Origin: Bacteroidales bacterium
GTDB lineage: Bacteria; Bacteroidota; Bacteroidia; Bacteroidales; VadinHA17
Direction: 5' to 3'
NCBI GenBank assembly: GCA_024763075.1
Contig: JANTGF010000005.1
Span: 1 to 64,000 of the forward strand
DNA: 64,000 nucleotides
Position 1 is the stretch's first letter. Each line of letters opens with the position of its first letter. The notes beneath the pieces are model-generated. The model worked only from the letters and a program-made list of their open reading frames with translations. It was not told the DNA's origin and ran no database searches. The translations under genes were made by a program, and so were the position numbers. This document shows positions 1 to 7,683 of this stretch, piece by piece.

Positions 1-77
1 CTGACCGTAAAGAAATGATTCAGTGAATCATTTTAGGGAAGGGCCGGGAAGAGCGGGGGCCAATTCCGCCATCTGAG
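1..77. repeat. Upstream tRNA-Leu-associated palindromic repeat, copy 1 (P1)
   Basis: This copy contains a perfect 9-bp hairpin, AAATGATTC-agt-GAATCATTT (13-33), followed by a G-rich stretch and CAATTCCGCCAT (61-72). That last segment is the exact reverse complement of ATGGCGGAATTG in the 5' part of the tRNA-Leu at 144-227. A second copy with the same order of parts lies at 465-556, ahead of the next tRNA-Leu. The left end may continue outside the window. It may be a decayed inverted tRNA fragment joined to a palindrome, or a structured leader. Its function is unknown. Confidence 0.6.
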
Positions 78-143
78 TATAGAAAATAGGTTAATAATAC
101 ATTGATGCATATTTGACCTATAAAGGATTAGAAATAAAAGTTT

Positions 144-227
144 GCCCAGATGGCGGAATTGGTAGACGCGCTAGTTTCAGGGACTAGTGTCCGCAAGGAC
201 GTGCAGGTTCGATTCCTGTTCTGGGCA
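144..227 (+). tRNA. tRNA-Leu (anticodon CAG)
   Basis: The cloverleaf can be read directly. The acceptor GCCCAGA pairs with TCTGGGC, with discriminator A at 227. The D-arm region is TGGCGGAATTGGTAGACGCG. The anticodon stem CTAGT/ACTAG holds the loop TTCAGGG with anticodon CAG at 178-180. The long class II variable arm GTCCGCAAGGAC is typical of leucine, and the T-arm is GCAGG-TTCGATT-CCTGT. No CCA is encoded (CAA follows the discriminator), so CCA would have to be added after transcription. A partial copy of its 3' end lies downstream at 261-381. Confidence 0.95.
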
Positions 228-256
228 CAAAGTTGAATAGTTCTTTAAATTAAGAG

Positions 257-382
257 AAGCAGGACGTGCAGGTCCCGGAATGGTCAAAATCTTTGATTTT
301 GCAACCATTCCGAGGATGCTCGAAATTAGAACAAATCGGAGATTTGTATAATTTCGGCATTCGATTCCTGTTCTGGGCACAA
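257..382 (+). repeat. tRNA-Leu 3'-end relic split in the T-loop by a double hairpin (D1)
   Basis: AGGACGTGCAGGT (261-273) and TTCGATTCCTGTTCTGGGCA (360-379) are direct repeats of the 3' third of the tRNA-Leu at 144-227. They are separated by about 87 nt placed exactly between T-stem and T-loop. The insert holds two hairpins: 277-311, with arms GGAATGGT/ACCATTCC around CAAAATC-ttt-GATTTTG, and 321-356, with arms CGAAATTA/TAATTTCG around ACAAATC-gga-GATTTGT. GAGGATGCT lies between them. No 5' tRNA half is present, so this is not a working tRNA. A homologous unit follows the second tRNA-Leu. Confidence 0.7.
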
Positions 383-464
383 TGTTAAGGAAGAATGATG
401 GTCGATGAACGATGAATTCTACAATATTTTATTCATCCTTCATCTTTCATAGTTCATGGTTCCA
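383..464. other. Spacer with degenerate TTCATCC-type simple repeats
   Basis: No gene is seen. The stretch contains ATTCATCCTTCATCTTTCAT, a degenerate form of the 7-bp CATCGTT/CATCCTT repeat found at 7494-7542. The minus-strand ORFs here are antisense readings of the tRNA units. Confidence 0.5.
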
Positions 465-556
465 ATGCCCAGGTGGCAGGACTGATCGTAAAGAAATGAT
501 TCGGTGAATCATTTTAGGGAAGTGCCAGGATGCAGGGGAGGTCAATTCCGCCACTA
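465..556. repeat. Upstream tRNA-Leu-associated palindromic repeat, copy 2 (P2)
   Basis: This is the homologue of the unit at 1-77. It begins with GCCCAGGTGGC, identical to the first 11 nt of the tRNA-Leu at 582. The hairpin AAATGATTC-ggt-GAATCATTT (494-514) follows, then CAATTCCGCCA, the reverse complement of the tRNA's TGGCGGAATTG. Alignment with copy 1 is nearly continuous from CTGAYCGTAAAG to TTTTAGGGAAG. The block therefore combines a direct and an inverted piece of the same tRNA end around a palindrome. Confidence 0.6.
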
Positions 557-581
557 ATGTTTTGATATAATTTTGATATTT

Positions 582-670
582 GCCCAGGTGGCGGAATTGG
601 TAGACGCGCCAGGTTGAGGGCCTGGTGACCGTTTTTGGTCGTGCTGGTTCGATTCCAGTCCTGGGCACCA
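582..670 (+). tRNA. tRNA-Leu (anticodon GAG)
   Basis: The acceptor GCCCAGG pairs with CCTGGGC, the discriminator is A667 and CCA is encoded at 668-670. The anticodon stem CCAGG/CCTGG holds the loop TTGAGGG, with GAG at 616-618. The variable arm TGACCGTTTTTGGTCG is of class II length, and the T-arm is GCTGG-TTCGATT-CCAGT. The D-arm region is the same as in the CAG isoacceptor at 144. A rho-independent terminator follows directly. Confidence 0.95.
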
Positions 671-698
671 AAAAGCCGGATTATTCCGGCTTTTTTTG
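671..698 (+). terminator. Rho-independent terminator of tRNA-Leu(GAG)
   Basis: AAAAGCCGG-attatt-CCGGCTTTTTTT forms a GC-rich hairpin followed by seven T, directly after the encoded CCA. Confidence 0.85.
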
Positions 699-731
699 TA
701 GTCACTATATACGTAAAACACAAAGAGCGTA

Positions 732-849
732 AGTGCTGGTCCCGTGATGGTCAAAATCTTTGATTTTGTAACCATCCCGAGGATGCTCGAAAAATGGATC
801 AAATCAGAGATTTGATATTTTTTTTGGTTTCGATTCCAGTACCGGCCAT
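732..849 (+). repeat. tRNA-Leu 3'-end relic split in the T-loop by a double hairpin (D2)
   Basis: GTGCTGGT (733-740) and TTCGATTCCAGT (829-840) match the T-arm of the tRNA-Leu(GAG) at 582 and are separated by about 88 nt. The insert is homologous to that in copy 1 and sits at the same place in the T-loop. Its hairpins are GATGGT-CAAAATC-ttt-GATTTTG-(ta)-ACCATC and ATCAAATC-aga-GATTTGAT, joined by the same GAGGATGCTCGAAA. The acceptor end has drifted to ACCGGCCATG, so it can no longer pair like the parent tRNA. Confidence 0.65.
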
Positions 850-984
850 GTTTAATCTTCTAAATTACGATTAAAACCTATTTGAATTTTCCCATTGGAG
901 CTTATTTGTTTTTACAACAACTGAGTATTCTGAATTTTCTTAAAAAATTTGCTACTTTTAGTACTTATATTCAAAAACAAGGTT

Positions 985-2013
985 ATGAACCCGGATTTTA
1001 ATAAACTTTTCAAGGTATTCGAAAGAATACCTCAAAAAGTGCCGGTTTTATTTGAATTTTTCTTAAATGAAAAACTTTATAATTTTCTGGCAGGTAATAG
1101 AATATCAGAAACATACTCTACCGTTGAAAAGCTTAAAATTGTTATTAAAGCACATTTGAAAGCCGGTTATGATTATGCAACAATTCCTGCAAGCTATACC
1201 AATACATTTTCTTTTACAAAGGGGGAGGTTGAAACAATGGAAACCAAATCTTTGAATGTTGGTTATTTAATTACAAACAGGGAGGAATTCAATAATTATA
1301 AATGGGCTGATCCTGAGGATGGAGATTATGGCTTCTTTGAAGATTTGCAGGAATATCTTGAGCCGGGCATGAAACTTATAGCCTGCGGTCCTGGCGGGGT
1401 TTTGGAGAATGTGATGGATTTAGTAGGTTACGAGAACCTCTGTATTATGGCTCTGGAAGATTCTGAACTTACTCGTGATATATTTGATGAGGTTGGATCA
1501 AGACTGGTACGGTATTATGAGATTTGTGCAAAATATGATTCAGTAGGTGCTTTGATAAGTAATGATGACTGGGGGTTTAAGACCCAGACCATGCTACCTC
1601 CCGGCATGTTGAGGGAATTTGTTTTTCCCTGGCACAGAGAAATAGTGAAAACTATACACAACGCCGGCAAACCCGCCATTTTGCATTCCTGTGGAAATCT
1701 GAACGAGGTAATGGATGATGTGATTGATGATATGAAATATGATGCCAAGCATTCTTTTGAGGATGAAATAATCCCGGTTGAGGATGCTTATGAAAAGTGG
1801 GGTGACCGGATTGCAATTCTTGGTGGTATTGACCTTGATTTCCTGGTGAGGAGTAGCAAGAAGCAAATTTTTAACAGATCGGAAAGACTGCTAAAGCAAA
1901 CACGCAAAAGGGGTGGTTATGCTTTGGGTTCAGGGAATAGTATTCCTCATTATGTTCCTTTTGAAAACTATTTTGCCATGCTTTCTGCGGCTGGAATTCA
2001 AATTAAAGAATAA
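985..2013 (+). CDS. Uroporphyrinogen decarboxylase (URO-D) family protein
   Basis: This is a TIM-barrel protein of the URO-D superfamily, about 342 aa. It looks more like the corrinoid/coenzyme methyltransferase branch (MtaA/CmuA-like) than true HemE. The motif HSCGN near residue 234 resembles the metal-ligand region of the methyltransferase branch, and GGIDLDFL and the late GYALGSGNSIP segment also fit the family. I chose the ATG at 985 over the track start at 949, because MNPDFNKLFKVFERIPQK is the usual N-terminus length and the extra 12 residues are AT-rich leader. The gene is alone on the plus strand and converges with an MFS gene. The substrate cannot be told; a role in one-carbon or demethylation metabolism is an inference. 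Confidence 0.75.
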   Translation: MNPDFNKLFKVFERIPQKVPVLFEFFLNEKLYNFLAGNRISETYSTVEKLKIVIKAHLKAGYDYATIPASYTNTFSFTKGEVETMETKSLNVGYLITNREEFNNYKWADPEDGDYGFFEDLQEYLEPGMKLIACGPGGVLENVMDLVGYENLCIMALEDSELTRDIFDEVGSRLVRYYEICAKYDSVGALISNDDWGFKTQTMLPPGMLREFVFPWHREIVKTIHNAGKPAILHSCGNLNEVMDDVIDDMKYDAKHSFEDEIIPVEDAYEKWGDRIAILGGIDLDFLVRSSKKQIFNRSERLLKQTRKRGGYALGSGNSIPHYVPFENYFAMLSAAGIQIKE

Positions 2014-2017
2014 CCTG

Positions 2018-3217
2018 CTATTCCGGTACACTTGTAGCGTTTTTCCCCTTTTCCAAAGACCGAAGGAATAAAAAGATACTCGAGCCGGTCATTGCCATAA
2101 AAACCAGTCCGATTATTATAAATGCCTGTTGCAGGGACAGACGGTCAGTTAGAAACCCGAACAGGGGTCCGATTACGGAGAAAAAGCTGCGAATAATGAG
2201 ACTCCGGATGGATAGTACTGTAGCTCTGATGTCTGAAGTGGTAATCCGGTTGATATAATCCTTAAGAACTGGTGATGCAATTCCCCGGGCAAAATAGAAA
2301 AGTGCCAGAACCAATAGAATAAAATAAGAGTTTAGCCATCCGGAAAGGATAAAACCTCCGGAAATAATAATGGTTGTAAACCAAACGGTAGCTTTTGGGC
2401 GTAGCCGTTTTTCAATTTTGTAGGCCATTAATGTGGTAAACCCAACAATCAGGTTTAAAGCCATGCTGCTGGTACCGATTCCTATTTCACTCATTCCCAA
2501 TTCTTTTAAATACAAGGGATAGATCCATGCCATTGTCAGCGTAGCGCTCCCGATGATGGAGGAGTAGATAAGGTTCCAGCGAAGACTTTTATTCTTTACC
2601 AAAGCAAAATGAATGATCCGGAAGATATCTCCAAACCGGGGATGTTTTTTTATTGATGTAATCTGTGGCTCAATCAACAGGAAAGCTGCCGGAACAGCAA
2701 TAAAGGCCACTCCGGTCTGTATTATAAAAGGAAGCCTGAGACTGATTCCTGCAAGAGCTCCTCCAAAAAATCCGGCAATTGCTTCAGAGAAATTCCCAAC
2801 AGAAAAGTTTCGGCCTTCATATTTTACGTATTCATTCTCTCTGTTATCAGCTTTCAGACTGTCATACATCAGTGCTGAATCTGCTCCGGAAATAAAGCTC
2901 TGACCGATTCCAAGGATGATTTCTGCAAACAGGAATGCCAAAAATCCTGAGAAGACGGCATATATGGCAAAGCCTGCTGTGCCCAGGATACTTCCCATGA
3001 TCAGTGTTTTTCTCCGGCCCAAAATATCTGCTAAATAGCCGGATGGTATTTCGAAGATTACAATTGAAATACTGTAAAAAGCCTTTAACTGAAACGATTG
3101 CTCTGCCGAAAACCCGAGATCCTGATAAAAAATCATCAAAATGGGCATCGTAAGCATAAACCATTTGGCAATTTTAATCAGGTAAAGTTTTTTTATATTT
3201 CCGGAATAGATTCTCAT
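2018..3217 (-). CDS. MFS transporter
   Basis: This 399-aa membrane protein has about twelve hydrophobic segments. The classic MFS motif A appears between helices 2 and 3 as GYLADILGRRKTL (about residues 61-73). The middle of the protein has a basic cytoplasmic loop (SIKKHPRFGDIFRII), as expected between the two six-helix halves. It is a proton- or solute-driven carrier of the inner membrane. The substrate is unknown, but its shape fits the drug- or sugar-efflux-like MFS_1 group. It is transcribed away from the DUF4136 gene at 3378, and the two genes have back-to-back TAnnTTTG elements. Confidence 0.85.
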   Translation of the reverse strand: MRIYSGNIKKLYLIKIAKWFMLTMPILMIFYQDLGFSAEQSFQLKAFYSISIVIFEIPSGYLADILGRRKTLIMGSILGTAGFAIYAVFSGFLAFLFAEIILGIGQSFISGADSALMYDSLKADNRENEYVKYEGRNFSVGNFSEAIAGFFGGALAGISLRLPFIIQTGVAFIAVPAAFLLIEPQITSIKKHPRFGDIFRIIHFALVKNKSLRWNLIYSSIIGSATLTMAWIYPLYLKELGMSEIGIGTSSMALNLIVGFTTLMAYKIEKRLRPKATVWFTTIIISGGFILSGWLNSYFILLVLALFYFARGIASPVLKDYINRITTSDIRATVLSIRSLIIRSFFSVIGPLFGFLTDRLSLQQAFIIIGLVFMAMTGSSIFLFLRSLEKGKNATSVPE

Positions 3218-3233
3218 TTTTGCAAATTGCTGG

Positions 3234-3241
3234 CAAAAATA
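3234..3241 (-). promoter_or_regulatory. Bacteroidetes -7 element for the MFS gene
   Basis: The minus strand reads TATTTTTG, a perfect match to TAnnTTTG, 17 nt before the ATG at 3217. A TTTG lies 16 nt further upstream, slightly closer than the usual spacing. Confidence 0.45.
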
Positions 3242-3339
3242 GTATTTTAGATAAATACAAAATTATTATTTTATCAATTTTGGTTTTGTGAAATAAGAAT
3301 CTGGTCAGTAACCTGACATTCAAATTCCCGGATATTTTG

Positions 3340-3347
3340 TAAATTTG
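3340..3347 (+). promoter_or_regulatory. Bacteroidetes -7 element for the DUF4136 gene
   Basis: TAAATTTG is a perfect match to TAnnTTTG, about 30 nt before the ATG at 3378. No clear TTTG -33 box is seen. It supports the 3378 start, since the track start at 3345 would overlap this element. Confidence 0.45.
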
Positions 3348-3377
3348 GCCTATTCTTTTAATTTAAACTGTTGTATA

Positions 3378-3902
3378 ATGAGAACAATATTGATTCTGAT
3401 TTTATTTATTTTGTCTATAGTGGGAAGTAATGCCCAGGAAATTATCAATAAGAAATTCGACCTTAAAAAATACAGTACTTTCGGTTTCACTGCTGATGAC
3501 GAAGAATTCTTAAACAGCCATGTAAATGCCAAAAGAGGACTGGAACGGATTAAAAATGCAATTACATTTGAAATGAAAGAGAGGGGAATTCAAATGTCTG
3601 ATGACCCGGAACTTCTGTTGAATCTTGGTGTAAAGGTGGAAGAAAAAGTACAAACCAGGGAAACCGATATACGTGACATGCATTATATGGGTCAGCGGAA
3701 TTACCACTGGGAGGTGGAAGAGGTTCCTGTTGGGACTTATAAGGAGGGTACCGTAAAAATTGATTTTATTGATTCTTCAATGAATAATATGGTTAACCAG
3801 GCAGTTGTTTCGGAGATTATTACAAAAAATGAGAAGAGAATGGAGAAAAGGATCAATAAGATGATCAAAAAGGCTTTCTCCAAAATGGACAAAGGAAAAT
3901 AG
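3378..3902 (+). CDS. DUF4136 domain-containing exported protein
   Basis: This 174-aa protein starts with a Sec signal peptide (MRTILILILFILSIVGSNAQ). It then shows the DUF4136 pattern: a FDLKKYSTFGF strand early on, a basic helix (VNAKRGLERIKNAITFEMKERG), a SDDPELLLNLGV strand, a tryptophan-containing loop and a GTVKIDFIDSS strand before the final helical region. DUF4136 proteins sit in the cell envelope and have no assigned reaction. The start at 3378 is preferred over 3345 because the signal peptide begins there and the promoter-like TAAATTTG lies just upstream. A second member of the family is encoded at 19369-20004. Confidence 0.75.
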   Translation: MRTILILILFILSIVGSNAQEIINKKFDLKKYSTFGFTADDEEFLNSHVNAKRGLERIKNAITFEMKERGIQMSDDPELLLNLGVKVEEKVQTRETDIRDMHYMGQRNYHWEVEEVPVGTYKEGTVKIDFIDSSMNNMVNQAVVSEIITKNEKRMEKRINKMIKKAFSKMDKGK

Positions 3903-3969
3903 TTCAAGTCAAAAAAACCTGTTGAATCCCAGGCTGGAGTTGCCTTAACGAATTTTATTTTTTCCGGAT

Positions 3970-4908
3970 TTACTTTATAGAACGGAATTTGTTATAAATC
4001 TCCGGTAATCTTCGCAGCAGAGCCATTTCCCTCCATTTTTTTGACGCAAGTTCTGCTGGCGCCCCGAAATAGGTTTTTCCACCTTCCAAACTTTTGTCAA
4101 CAGCAGAAACTGCCAGGACAACCGCTCCTTTATGAATAGTAATATCCTTATTGACAACTACCTGTCCCCACAAAATTACATCATCCTCAATGCGGGTAAC
4201 GCCTGCAACAAGCACGGCTGATGCAAGGAGGCATCGTTTCCCGATATAGGTGTCATGCCCAACCTGTACGTGATTATCGAATTTTGTATATTCATCAACA
4301 ATAGTGTCTCCTGAAACACCTCTGTCAATGGTACACATTGCACCTATTTCAACATGGTCCTTCAAAATTGCCCGTCCACAGGATTCAAACTTCAGGGTTT
4401 CATTTACTCTTTTCTGAAAGTAAAATCCATCCGCACCAATGACAGTTCCGGAATGAATGATCACATTATTTCCAATAACGGAGTGGCTGTAAATGCTGAC
4501 ATTCGCATGGATGATGCAATTATTACCTATTTTAACATGTTCGCCAACAAAAGCTCCCGGTTGAATAACTGTACCTTCTCCGATTTCAGCCGTATCACTG
4601 ATCATTTTTGATGCGGGTATAAAAGGTCTGAATTTCTTTACCAGTTTCATATAGCCGGTAAAAGGATCATCAGAGAAAATCAAAGATTTTCCTTCCGGTT
4701 TTTCCACTTTTTTATTAATCAGTATGGTGGTGGCAGCTGAATTAAGCGCTTTGTCATAGTATTTTGGATGATCAACAAATGTGAGGTCGCCAGGTTTTAC
4801 CATATGAATTTCATTGATACCTGTAATTTCAAAATCAGGATTGCCATCAAATTCTGCATTTAGAAATGCTGCAATTGATTTTAACTTTTCTGCTTTGCTC
4901 AGTTTCAT
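3970..4908 (-). CDS. LpxD-like UDP-3-O-(acyl)glucosamine N-acyltransferase
   Basis: This 312-aa left-handed beta-helix acyltransferase has an N-terminal LpxD-type domain (FEITGINEIHMVKPGDLTFV, about 22-41). Hexapeptide repeats follow from about residue 100 to 260 (EIGEGTVIQPGAFVGEHVKI and onward), and HDTYIGKRCLLASAVLVAG lies in the active-site region. LpxD adds the second hydroxyacyl chain in lipid A synthesis in the cytoplasm. This protein is somewhat short for LpxD (about 340 aa) and is not next to lpxA/lpxB, so it may be the second LpxD-like paralogue common in Bacteroidetes rather than the housekeeping enzyme. Its start lies 8 nt after the aldo/keto reductase stop, so the two are probably cotranscribed. 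Confidence 0.75.
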   Translation of the reverse strand: MKLSKAEKLKSIAAFLNAEFDGNPDFEITGINEIHMVKPGDLTFVDHPKYYDKALNSAATTILINKKVEKPEGKSLIFSDDPFTGYMKLVKKFRPFIPASKMISDTAEIGEGTVIQPGAFVGEHVKIGNNCIIHANVSIYSHSVIGNNVIIHSGTVIGADGFYFQKRVNETLKFESCGRAILKDHVEIGAMCTIDRGVSGDTIVDEYTKFDNHVQVGHDTYIGKRCLLASAVLVAGVTRIEDDVILWGQVVVNKDITIHKGAVVLAVSAVDKSLEGGKTYFGAPAELASKKWREMALLRRLPEIYNKFRSIK

Positions 4909-4916
4909 ATCTTATG

Positions 4917-5906
4917 TTATTTCAGGATCTCTTCAATTTTATTTAACTCTTCTGTAGTGAACTCTGTATTTTCCATGCATTTTAACGAGTCTTCCAGTTG
5001 CTCAACATTACGGGCACCAATGAGTACGGATGTAACCTGAGGTTTTACCAGTACCCAGGAAAGTGCCATTTGTGCAAGTGACTGTCCCCGTTTAAGTGCC
5101 AGAGCATTTAATTTTTTCAGCTTGTTTACCAGTTCTTTCGTTATTACGGATTTCTGAAGAAAACCATGAGGAGTTGCTGCTCTGGAGTCTTCAGGAATTC
5201 CTTTCAGATATTTGTTGCTTAGTAATCCCTGGGCAAGAGGGGAGAATGCAATGCATCCGACTCCTTCTTTTTCAAGGGTGTTTAGCAATCCGTTTTCAAC
5301 CCACCTGTCAAGCATGGAATAGCGTGGTTGATGAATCAGACATGGAGTTCCGGATTTTCGAAGGATTTCCGAAGCCCGTTTTGTCATTTCAGGATTGTAG
5401 TTCGAAATGCCGGCGTAAAGCGCTTTCCCTTGTTTTACAGCATGTGTTAGTGCGCCCATTGTTTCTTCCAGAGGTGTGTTTGGATCCGGCCGGTGCGAAT
5501 AAAAGATATCCACATATTCCAGCTTCATTCTTTTTAGGCTTTGATCCAGACTGGCCAGTAAATTCTTCCTTGATCCCCATTCCCCGTAGGGGCCATCCCA
5601 CATCAGGTATCCGGCTTTTGTGGAAATGATCATTTCATCCCGGTAAGCTTTGAAATGTTTCTTCATGACCTTTCCGAAGTTTTTTTCGGCAGTGCCAGGC
5701 AGGGGGCCGTAATTATTTGCCAGATCGAAATGTGTAATGCCTCTGTCGAATGCTTTGAAAAGAATTTTTTTTGCATTGTCAAAGTCATCAACAGATCCGA
5801 AATTATGCCATAAACCAAGGGATACTGCAGGAAGTAAAAGTCCGCTATTCCCGCAACGCCTGTATTTCATGCGGTCATATCTGGAAGAAGAAGGTGTGTA
5901 ATTCAT
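4917..5906 (-). CDS. Aldo/keto reductase (YghZ-like)
   Basis: This 329-aa protein is an NADPH-dependent (alpha/beta)8 reductase. The catalytic tetrad region is visible: D58 and Y65 of FDLANNYGP, the lysine in ISTKAGYLMWDGPYGEWGS, and the histidine in YVDIFYSHRPDPNTPLEE. The motif GPYGEWGSRKNL is characteristic of the YghZ/L-glyceraldehyde-3-phosphate reductase subgroup related to potassium-channel beta subunits. The C-terminal cofactor loop VTSVLIGARNVEQLEDSL is intact. It lies between a sulfatase (45-nt gap) and the LpxD-like gene (8-nt gap) on the same strand. The physiological aldehyde substrate is unknown. Confidence 0.85.
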   Translation of the reverse strand: MNYTPSSSRYDRMKYRRCGNSGLLLPAVSLGLWHNFGSVDDFDNAKKILFKAFDRGITHFDLANNYGPLPGTAEKNFGKVMKKHFKAYRDEMIISTKAGYLMWDGPYGEWGSRKNLLASLDQSLKRMKLEYVDIFYSHRPDPNTPLEETMGALTHAVKQGKALYAGISNYNPEMTKRASEILRKSGTPCLIHQPRYSMLDRWVENGLLNTLEKEGVGCIAFSPLAQGLLSNKYLKGIPEDSRAATPHGFLQKSVITKELVNKLKKLNALALKRGQSLAQMALSWVLVKPQVTSVLIGARNVEQLEDSLKCMENTEFTTEELNKIEEILK

Positions 5907-5951
5907 TTTAAGATTGTTTTAAATGTGAGTTATAAAAATATGTATATGAAG

Positions 5952-7379
5952 CTATTTACCGGATGTGTAATCAGGGTTTGGCTTTGGAAATTTAGCATGG
6001 GTTTCTTCCAGTCTTTTTTCCAGTAAACTTTTTAATTCCTTCACTTTCTGAGGATTTTTGTTTGCAATATCCATGGTTTCTCCGGGATCTGAGGTCAGGT
6101 TATACAGCTCAATGTGATTATCTTCATAAAAAATAATCATTTTCCAGTCGCCTTTACGAATGGCAGAACCGGGTTTCCACATACTACCATGGTAATGAGG
6201 ATAATGCCAGAACAGTTCGTCGCGATCAACAGGTTTGTCCTGCGTTAATACCGGAACAAGGTTAATCCCGTCATTTTTTTTATGTTTAATACCGGCGATA
6301 TTCAATATGGTGGTGAAATAATCCATACTAACAGCCGGCTGTTCTGTTGTTCTTCCGGGATGTTTTATCTCCGGTCCGGAAATGATCAGCGGCACACGAA
6401 TTCCTCCTTCGTAGCACCAGCCTTTTCCTGAGCGTAAGGGACCGTTACTTGTCGGAGCATTTTTTCTCCGCAGGGTTGAAAGTCCTCCGTTGTCACTAGT
6501 AAATATAACCCAGGTGTTCTCAGTTAATCCATTGTCCTTTAAAGTTTTTATGATTCTTCCAACATTTTCATCCATGGAGGCAACCATGGAAGCATAGGCT
6601 GCATTTTCCTGCAATAATTTTGTCCATCCTTCCCCTTCATTCCTGTGAGGCACTTCACCCAGGTTCAGTTTCTCACGCTTTTCTTTGTATTTTTTAATAA
6701 ACTTTTTTGATGCCTGGATAGGGGTGTGGACCGTGTAAAAAGCCAGGTAAAGGAAAAAAGGATCTTCCTTGTTCTGTTCGATGAATTTTATACCTTCACT
6801 GCTTAACCTGTCTGTCAGGTATTCACCGGGAGGACCGTCTTTAAGTTTTGGATTTTTATAGGGAGAATAATATCCTCCGGGCGGACTTCCTTTGTGGTGA
6901 CCTCCGATATTTATATCAAAACCCTGGTCTTCAGGAAAGTATCCTGTGCCTCCCAAATGCCATTTACCAATAAAGCAGGTTCTATATCCTTTTTCTTTTA
7001 ACTTTTCGGCAATGGTAGTTTCTTCCAAAGCCAGCTCATTTCTGTCCTGCGGGCCCAGCAATGGCCTGTTCTTGGGATCTGAACCGGGTATCCAGTCGGT
7101 AATGTCAACACGGTTCGGATGCTTACCTGTCATCAAAGCTGCCCGTGTGGGACTACAGACCGGATTTGCTGAATATGCCTGTAAAAAACGCACTCCGTTT
7201 TTTGCCAGTTCATCAATGTTTGGAGTTTCATAGAAACTTCCCGGGAAATTGCACTTTACATCTGCCCAACCAAGGTCATCGACTAAAATAAAAACAAAAT
7301 TGGGCTGTTTTTCAGTCTTTCCACAGGAAAACAGAAAACCAATAAAAATCAATGGTGTTAATATTTTCAGATATTTCAT
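5952..7379 (-). CDS. Sulfatase (arylsulfatase A-like lipoprotein)
   Basis: This 475-aa family S1 sulfatase has a lipoprotein signal ending FLFSC (Cys19), so it is probably anchored at the outer membrane or in the periplasm. The metal-binding VFILVDDLGWAD (about 29-40) is followed by CSPTR (Cys75). That cysteine must become formylglycine, which implies an anaerobic sulfatase-maturing enzyme or FGE elsewhere in the genome. TGKHPNR, GKWHLGG and FTSDNGG are the remaining active-site blocks. The full length fits the family. It probably removes sulfate esters from a host or algal glycan; the exact linkage cannot be read from the sequence. It heads a likely three-gene minus-strand run with the aldo/keto reductase and LpxD-like genes. 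Confidence 0.88.
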   Translation of the reverse strand: MKYLKILTPLIFIGFLFSCGKTEKQPNFVFILVDDLGWADVKCNFPGSFYETPNIDELAKNGVRFLQAYSANPVCSPTRAALMTGKHPNRVDITDWIPGSDPKNRPLLGPQDRNELALEETTIAEKLKEKGYRTCFIGKWHLGGTGYFPEDQGFDINIGGHHKGSPPGGYYSPYKNPKLKDGPPGEYLTDRLSSEGIKFIEQNKEDPFFLYLAFYTVHTPIQASKKFIKKYKEKREKLNLGEVPHRNEGEGWTKLLQENAAYASMVASMDENVGRIIKTLKDNGLTENTWVIFTSDNGGLSTLRRKNAPTSNGPLRSGKGWCYEGGIRVPLIISGPEIKHPGRTTEQPAVSMDYFTTILNIAGIKHKKNDGINLVPVLTQDKPVDRDELFWHYPHYHGSMWKPGSAIRKGDWKMIIFYEDNHIELYNLTSDPGETMDIANKNPQKVKELKSLLEKRLEETHAKFPKPNPDYTSGK

Positions 7380-7683
7380 TTATTAATAAATACAATAATA
7401 CAAATATTTGTCCATCCTTCAACCTTCTGCCTTTAGCCTTTTTACTTCCTTCTTTATACGACGCAAAGCAGGTGAATGACAACCTTCATCAATCATCGTT
7501 CATCGTTCATCGTTCATCGTTCATCGTTCATCCTTCATCCTTTCTTACTTTTGCCTTTTTTACTTTTTCCTTAATTTTAAACCTTAAAGATATAAATTCT
7601 GATTAATCTGTTTATAACTCATGACAGGTTTGTGCAGGACTTCGGTTCATTTTTAATATTTTCGTAGAAATTAAAACCGGAAT
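7380..7683. other. Intergenic region with 7-bp tandem repeat between divergent genes
   Basis: The region separates the sulfatase (minus) from addA (plus). It holds the heptamer array at 7494-7542 listed separately. The track ORF 7352-7606 is mostly the repeat read in frame (RSSFIVH units) and is not a credible gene. No clear promoter pair was found. Confidence 0.6.
7494..7542. repeat. Heptanucleotide tandem repeat (CATCGTT)5(CATCCTT)2
   Basis: Five perfect CATCGTT units (7494-7528) are followed by two CATCCTT units (7529-7542), about 140 bp before the addA start. A degenerate version lies at about 430-450. Confidence 0.9.

Noticed and set aside
177-802. Minus-strand ORFs with PRTGIE/LESNQ-type peptides across the tRNA-Leu genes
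   Set aside because: They are antisense readings of the tRNA-Leu genes and their 3' relics; such peptides are a well-known annotation artefact. The similar peptide KSKILTI in both copies only reflects the repeated DNA.
7480-7545. CRISPR array
   Set aside because: The repeats are 7-bp tandem units without spacers, and no cas genes occur in the window.
7352-7606. ORF 7352-7606
   Set aside because: It is mostly the heptamer repeat translated in frame, has no family match and overlaps the sulfatase start.
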